37,907 nucleotides of DNA, taken from assembly GCA_003280605.1 (NCBI GenBank), contig QCEM01000021.1, positions 1 to 37,907 on the forward strand, given 5' to 3'. Source of the stretch: SAR116 cluster bacterium AG-355-O21. Lineage in GTDB: Bacteria > Pseudomonadota > Alphaproteobacteria > Thalassobaculales > Thalassobaculaceae. The position numbers and the translations under genes are program-made. The notes beneath the pieces are model-generated. The model made no database searches. It was not told the DNA's origin and saw nothing but the letters and a program-made list of their open reading frames with translations. Of the stretch, positions 35,133-37,907 are shown piece after piece (position 1 is the stretch's first letter; the number at the start of each line of letters is the position of its first letter).

Positions 35133-35834
35133 TTACTTCATGGCGACCAAGATGATATTTTTGCCGAATAAAAATCGCAGGCCAAGTCGATCCAAAAACC
35201 GCGATATCGGGAACAACACCTGATCATAGAATCGCAATGATTTTGCAGATCCAATGCCGTTCGCAACATCAAAGCCAACAATCTTCATGAAGAGCGAGGC
35301 GAAAAATCCGACGCTGTCGGCATAATGAAGCTTGACCACCTTCAAACCGGCTTGCGCGCATTTATCTCTTAATTCAGCAATTTCATACCGGCGATAATGC
35401 CCGACGGCCTTATCAAGCTCCGTCCAAAGCAACATTCTCGCAGGCAAATAAAGATAGACCCGCCCGTTGTCATTTAACTTATCTCGCATCAGCCGCAAGG
35501 CACCGACATCATCCTCAATGTGCTCCAACACGTTGGACGAAAAAATGACGTCAGCTGCCGGCGCCAATGTTAAATCCTGCCGGTGGGCTAAATTGCGCTT
35601 TTCAAGATAGCTGATATTCGCCTGATCAATTTCAATACACAGGGGGGCGACATCAAACCGATCTCTGAAAATCACCGATAAGGTGCCGATGCCGGCGCCA
35701 AAATCAATCACTTGGTCGGTCGCCGCAACATAGCTCATCGCCGATTGAACAATATCCAGGTTATAATTCTCCATCACCTCGATATTCAATATCAGGTCGA
35801 TACCGGAGTAATGCGTGTTCTGCGCAGTTTGCAT
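35133..35834 (-). CDS. Class I SAM-dependent methyltransferase
   Basis: 233 residues from ATG 35834 (MQTAQNTHYSGID), behind GGTGAG with an 8-nt spacer; a GTG at 35846 is also in frame. The Rossmann core has motif I VIDFGAGIGTL (42-52), an acidic loop at the end of strand 2 (LCIEID), and the SSNVLEHIEDD segment (99-109) typical of Methyltransf_11/12/23 proteins. The C-terminal part (VGFFASLFMKIVGF, YDQVLFPISRFLDRLGLRFLFGKNIILVA) is hydrophobic, as in methyltransferases of cell-surface polysaccharide or polyprenyl-linked sugar pathways. The substrate is unknown. It appears to lead a transcript with the uncharacterised ORF at 34427-35110. Confidence 0.88.
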   Translation of the reverse strand: MQTAQNTHYSGIDLILNIEVMENYNLDIVQSAMSYVAATDQVIDFGAGIGTLSVIFRDRFDVAPLCIEIDQANISYLEKRNLAHRQDLTLAPAADVIFSSNVLEHIEDDVGALRLMRDKLNDNGRVYLYLPARMLLWTELDKAVGHYRRYEIAELRDKCAQAGLKVVKLHYADSVGFFASLFMKIVGFDVANGIGSAKSLRFYDQVLFPISRFLDRLGLRFLFGKNIILVAMK

Positions 35835-36607
35835 GATCGCTCTCACCGCTACACCGAAACCTTACAAAATAAACATCTGCTCAGACCTCAAATTTCAGCC
35901 AAGCAGCGTGTCTATTATCGCCTGCTTTCGCCACCCGAGCGATATTTTTATGTCTTATTTCAATCCGCCGCCGACGCAAATTCTCGATTGGTGGCGGAAA
36001 AATACTCATCAGGATATAAATGCCATATCACCAAACCAAATGCCGTCATATAATCAGAAAAAAACATATTTCATATTATTTTTGATAATTTTTTCGATTT
36101 AGAAATATTTATTTTTGAAAATTTTTTACCCAATATATTTTTGAAATATTTATATTATTTTGTTTGATTATTGTATTATTATGCTTAATTTATTATCCAT
36201 AATCTTTTTCTTACTTATATTTAGGTATTTGTTTTAAAGCTTAAAAGATAGTGCAATAAGATAATTATTTTGATCGATATTGCTCAGAAGGGATGTGAAC
36301 ATCATATAAATGAACTTGATTGGATATCGTGACGCTCTCGTAAACTCAGGCATACGGATGTTCTGCTCAAAGCCGTATGGCCTCGAGTTGATGCTTATCT
36401 TGGATACGGCAGAAAAAGATGATGATGACAACGGCATTGATGATACGTTCGATTCAATCCTGTTCAACAAACCACGTCGGGGTGCTTTTTCGAATTTTTT
36501 GAAGTTGCTGCTGATTAATGGGCACATCCAGAAAATACCAAGCAGCACGAAAGCAAGTAAGAGTGTGCTGCGGTTAAGCCCGGATGTTACGATGGCGGTT
36601 AAATTGA
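35835..36607. other. Gene-poor stretch with an extreme AT-rich core
   Basis: No gene is well supported in this roughly 770-nt stretch. From 36061 to 36240 only 26 of 180 bases are G or C by direct count (about 14%), far from the mid-50s of the neighbouring genes. Short overlapping frames occur before it (35811-36053 and 35950-36102, plus) and after it (36310-36621 plus; 36234-36548 minus). None has a proper ribosome binding site or a recognisable family, and they may be decayed gene remnants. It could be an upstream regulatory region for the methyltransferase, or the junction of acquired DNA. Confidence 0.6.
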
Positions 36608-36793
36608 TCAGACATATCTGAATGTTACTGCGCCGATATTGATATGCAAACCACCCGTCAACAGCGCCAAGAATAGGGTCCCGGCCGTTTTTTCAACCGA
36701 TTTGATCGCCACCTCAGCGCCAGGTATCAAACCGTTTTGAGATCGCGTCTCTGGCGGACTGCGGCGTCTCACTTGCCCCGGAAAGTACCACAT
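36608..36793 (-). CDS. Possible small protein, unrecognised
   Basis: 61 codons, starting at ATG 36793 behind AGGTGA with a suitable short spacer. The first half is basic (QVRRRSPPETRSQNG), the second hydrophobic (TAGTLFLALLTGGLHINIGAV), enough for one membrane segment. It lies 47 nt downstream of the decarboxylase/binding-protein gene on the same strand. I do not recognise it, and in a gene-poor stretch it may be chance. Confidence 0.3.
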   Translation of the reverse strand: MWYFPGQVRRRSPPETRSQNGLIPGAEVAIKSVEKTAGTLFLALLTGGLHINIGAVTFRYV

Positions 36794-36840
36794 TTGTCAC
36801 CTGAATGCCGGTCGATTATCGGCGGCAAGCTTCGGTCACC

Positions 36841-37821
36841 CTAGCAGGTATCTGGGTGGAAAAGTTCGGCTGGAGATAACCGGCGCGAGGTCAAGTGTTG
36901 GTCATGGCAATACCGGCAAAAAGCCTCAAGGTCGGCGGAATTCTTGTCCACCCCATATGACCAATAATCCGCGCCCATAACAGTCACGGCCTGCTCATAG
37001 GCTTCCGCAAACCATGGAGACATTTGCCGATTTGCCGAACTTTCAGCAACCGATTTTACCCGCGCCATGGCAATCTCACGGGCGTCCATAAACAACTTGA
37101 ATACGGCCCCGGCAAGGGCCGGATGTCTGTCGGAGACTGACTTTTTAATACCGAGAATATGCATCGGCGGAAATATTTTGGTACGCTGGAAATAGTCACG
37201 CTCTGCGGGGCCTGCAGGATCAATTAAGCGCCGCACCCTTGGATCAGCGTCCGAAAATGCCCGCGGCGGTGCCGGCGCAATAATGGCATCCAGCTCTCCT
37301 GCCAAGATGGCGGCATTTAAACTCACCGTCGGGTCAAGGGGCTGTAGGTCGATTGTGGGTGGGATTTGCAAGCTAAGGCGTTCCACCCGACCCGGTATAT
37401 TCAGCCCGCCGGTGCGATATTTCAAGGCGCTTACGTCAACACCATATTCATCGGCTAGAATACCGCGCACCCAAACCGCCAGGGTCATCGCATACTCAGG
37501 CACGCCAACAACCCGTCCTTCCAAATCTTTTGGCGACGTTATCCCCTGGTCAGCACGCACATAGATGGCACCATGACGGAAAGCCCGGGATAGAAAAATC
37601 GGCAAGCCAATATATTGGCTTTCCCCGCGCGACAGTTGGATCAGGTAGCTGGCAAAAGATAATTCGGTGATATCGAACGGCGCCGCACCGACCGCAAGGG
37701 GAAAAAGCGTGCCAGGCGGCTCGGCATGACATTGCAACTTGAATCCATCCAGTTGGAGGCTGCCGTCAAGCACAGGCAAAGCACGATCATAATCCCAGCA
37801 CGCAAGAGTTATTTTGCACAT
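36841..37821 (-). CDS. 4,5-dihydroxyphthalate decarboxylase-like / solute-binding-fold protein
   Basis: 326 residues from ATG 37821 (MCKITLACWDYDRALPVLDG), behind GAGGTGA; the frame opens at ATG 37863, which has no site. The start DYDRALPVLDG and the segments ELSFASYLIQLSRGE, GLPIFLSRAFRHGAIYVR, GITSPKDLEGRVVGVPEY and FPPMHILGIKKSV match the family of phthalate-pathway Pht5 decarboxylases, which share the periplasmic type 2 binding-protein fold with NMT1/ABC solute-binding proteins. There is no signal peptide, so an enzyme or cytoplasmic role fits better than a transporter subunit. No phthalate or other aromatic-pathway genes are adjacent. Most family members are annotated only by similarity, so the reaction is not assured. 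Confidence 0.82.
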   Translation of the reverse strand: MCKITLACWDYDRALPVLDGSLQLDGFKLQCHAEPPGTLFPLAVGAAPFDITELSFASYLIQLSRGESQYIGLPIFLSRAFRHGAIYVRADQGITSPKDLEGRVVGVPEYAMTLAVWVRGILADEYGVDVSALKYRTGGLNIPGRVERLSLQIPPTIDLQPLDPTVSLNAAILAGELDAIIAPAPPRAFSDADPRVRRLIDPAGPAERDYFQRTKIFPPMHILGIKKSVSDRHPALAGAVFKLFMDAREIAMARVKSVAESSANRQMSPWFAEAYEQAVTVMGADYWSYGVDKNSADLEAFCRYCHDQHLTSRRLSPAELFHPDTC

Positions 37822-37907
37822 GATCGCGCTCACCTCACCCCGCTGAAGCCGATGTTGACTCATGGGGAAAATGCAACAAAGTCAATTTACTATGAAAGAA
37901 TTATGTA

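Noticed and set aside
35811-36102. Two overlapping plus-strand frames (80 and about 50 codons) upstream of the methyltransferase
   Set aside because: Both run into the AT-rich desert, overlap each other, and have poorly spaced ribosome binding sites; neither shows a family motif.
36234-36621. Two antiparallel frames of about 100 codons, one with an acidic DDDDNGIDD run
   Set aside because: They overlap each other, lack convincing start sites (the minus one would begin at GTG with no site) and resemble no family I know. They are mentioned as possible remnants only.
37604-37621. An 18-bp perfect palindrome (AAGCCAATA and its complement) inside the decarboxylase-like gene
   Set aside because: About 0.1 such palindromes are expected by chance in a window of this size, and it lies within a conserved coding region, so it is probably coincidence.

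Overview
This 37.9-kb window looks like chromosome from an alphaproteobacterium, most likely a Rhodospirillales-type or marine relative. The evidence is gene order and protein families: a serC-serA-hisZ-purA block, an lptF-lptG-lptD-surA-pdxA-rsmA block meeting gmk-yicC, proteobacterial cob genes, a trimethylamine methyltransferase-like protein without pyrrolysine, two family III CoA-transferases and a 4,5-dihydroxyphthalate decarboxylase-like protein. Coding GC is in the mid-50s by eye. I see no tRNA, rRNA, CRISPR array, intact insertion sequence or prophage.

Region by region. (1) 1-7.9 kb, minus strand: serC, serA, hisZ, purA, then a tail-anchored protein with a degenerate kinase domain and a partial membrane protein cut by the window edge. 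A good promoter and a short leader hairpin lie in front of serC. (2) 8.2-12.0 kb: a family III CoA-transferase and cobU (plus) converge on cobQ-cobO (minus). (3) 12.1-13.8 kb: a HTH regulator overlapping a DUF2975 membrane protein (minus), divergent from an aquaporin with an unusual selectivity-filter position. (4) 13.9-17.3 kb: a beta-lactamase-family serine hydrolase, a hotdog thioesterase and an MttB-like methyltransferase. (5) 17.4-28.3 kb: pepA divergent from lptF-lptG-lptD-surA-pdxA-rsmA, which ends in a 4-nt tail-to-tail overlap with gmk, preceded by yicC. This is outer-membrane biogenesis plus housekeeping. (6) 28.4-33.1 kb: single metabolic or repair genes (SDR, VOC protein, YcaQ-like DNA glycosylase, second CoA-transferase, EamA transporter). 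(7) 33.1-37.8 kb: a sparse, compositionally mixed stretch holding a small XRE regulator behind an AT-rich promoter with inverted repeats, two uncharacterised ORFs, a SAM methyltransferase, a roughly 14% GC desert, and a 4,5-dihydroxyphthalate decarboxylase/solute-binding-like protein.

Most of the window is conserved housekeeping sequence. The least explained parts are the pseudokinase plus membrane protein behind purA, and the 33.1-36.8 kb accessory stretch. I found no convincing new multi-gene defence or mobile system. Start codons were reassigned from the longest possible reading frame wherever a better ribosome binding site or family N-terminus favoured an internal start; each case is stated.
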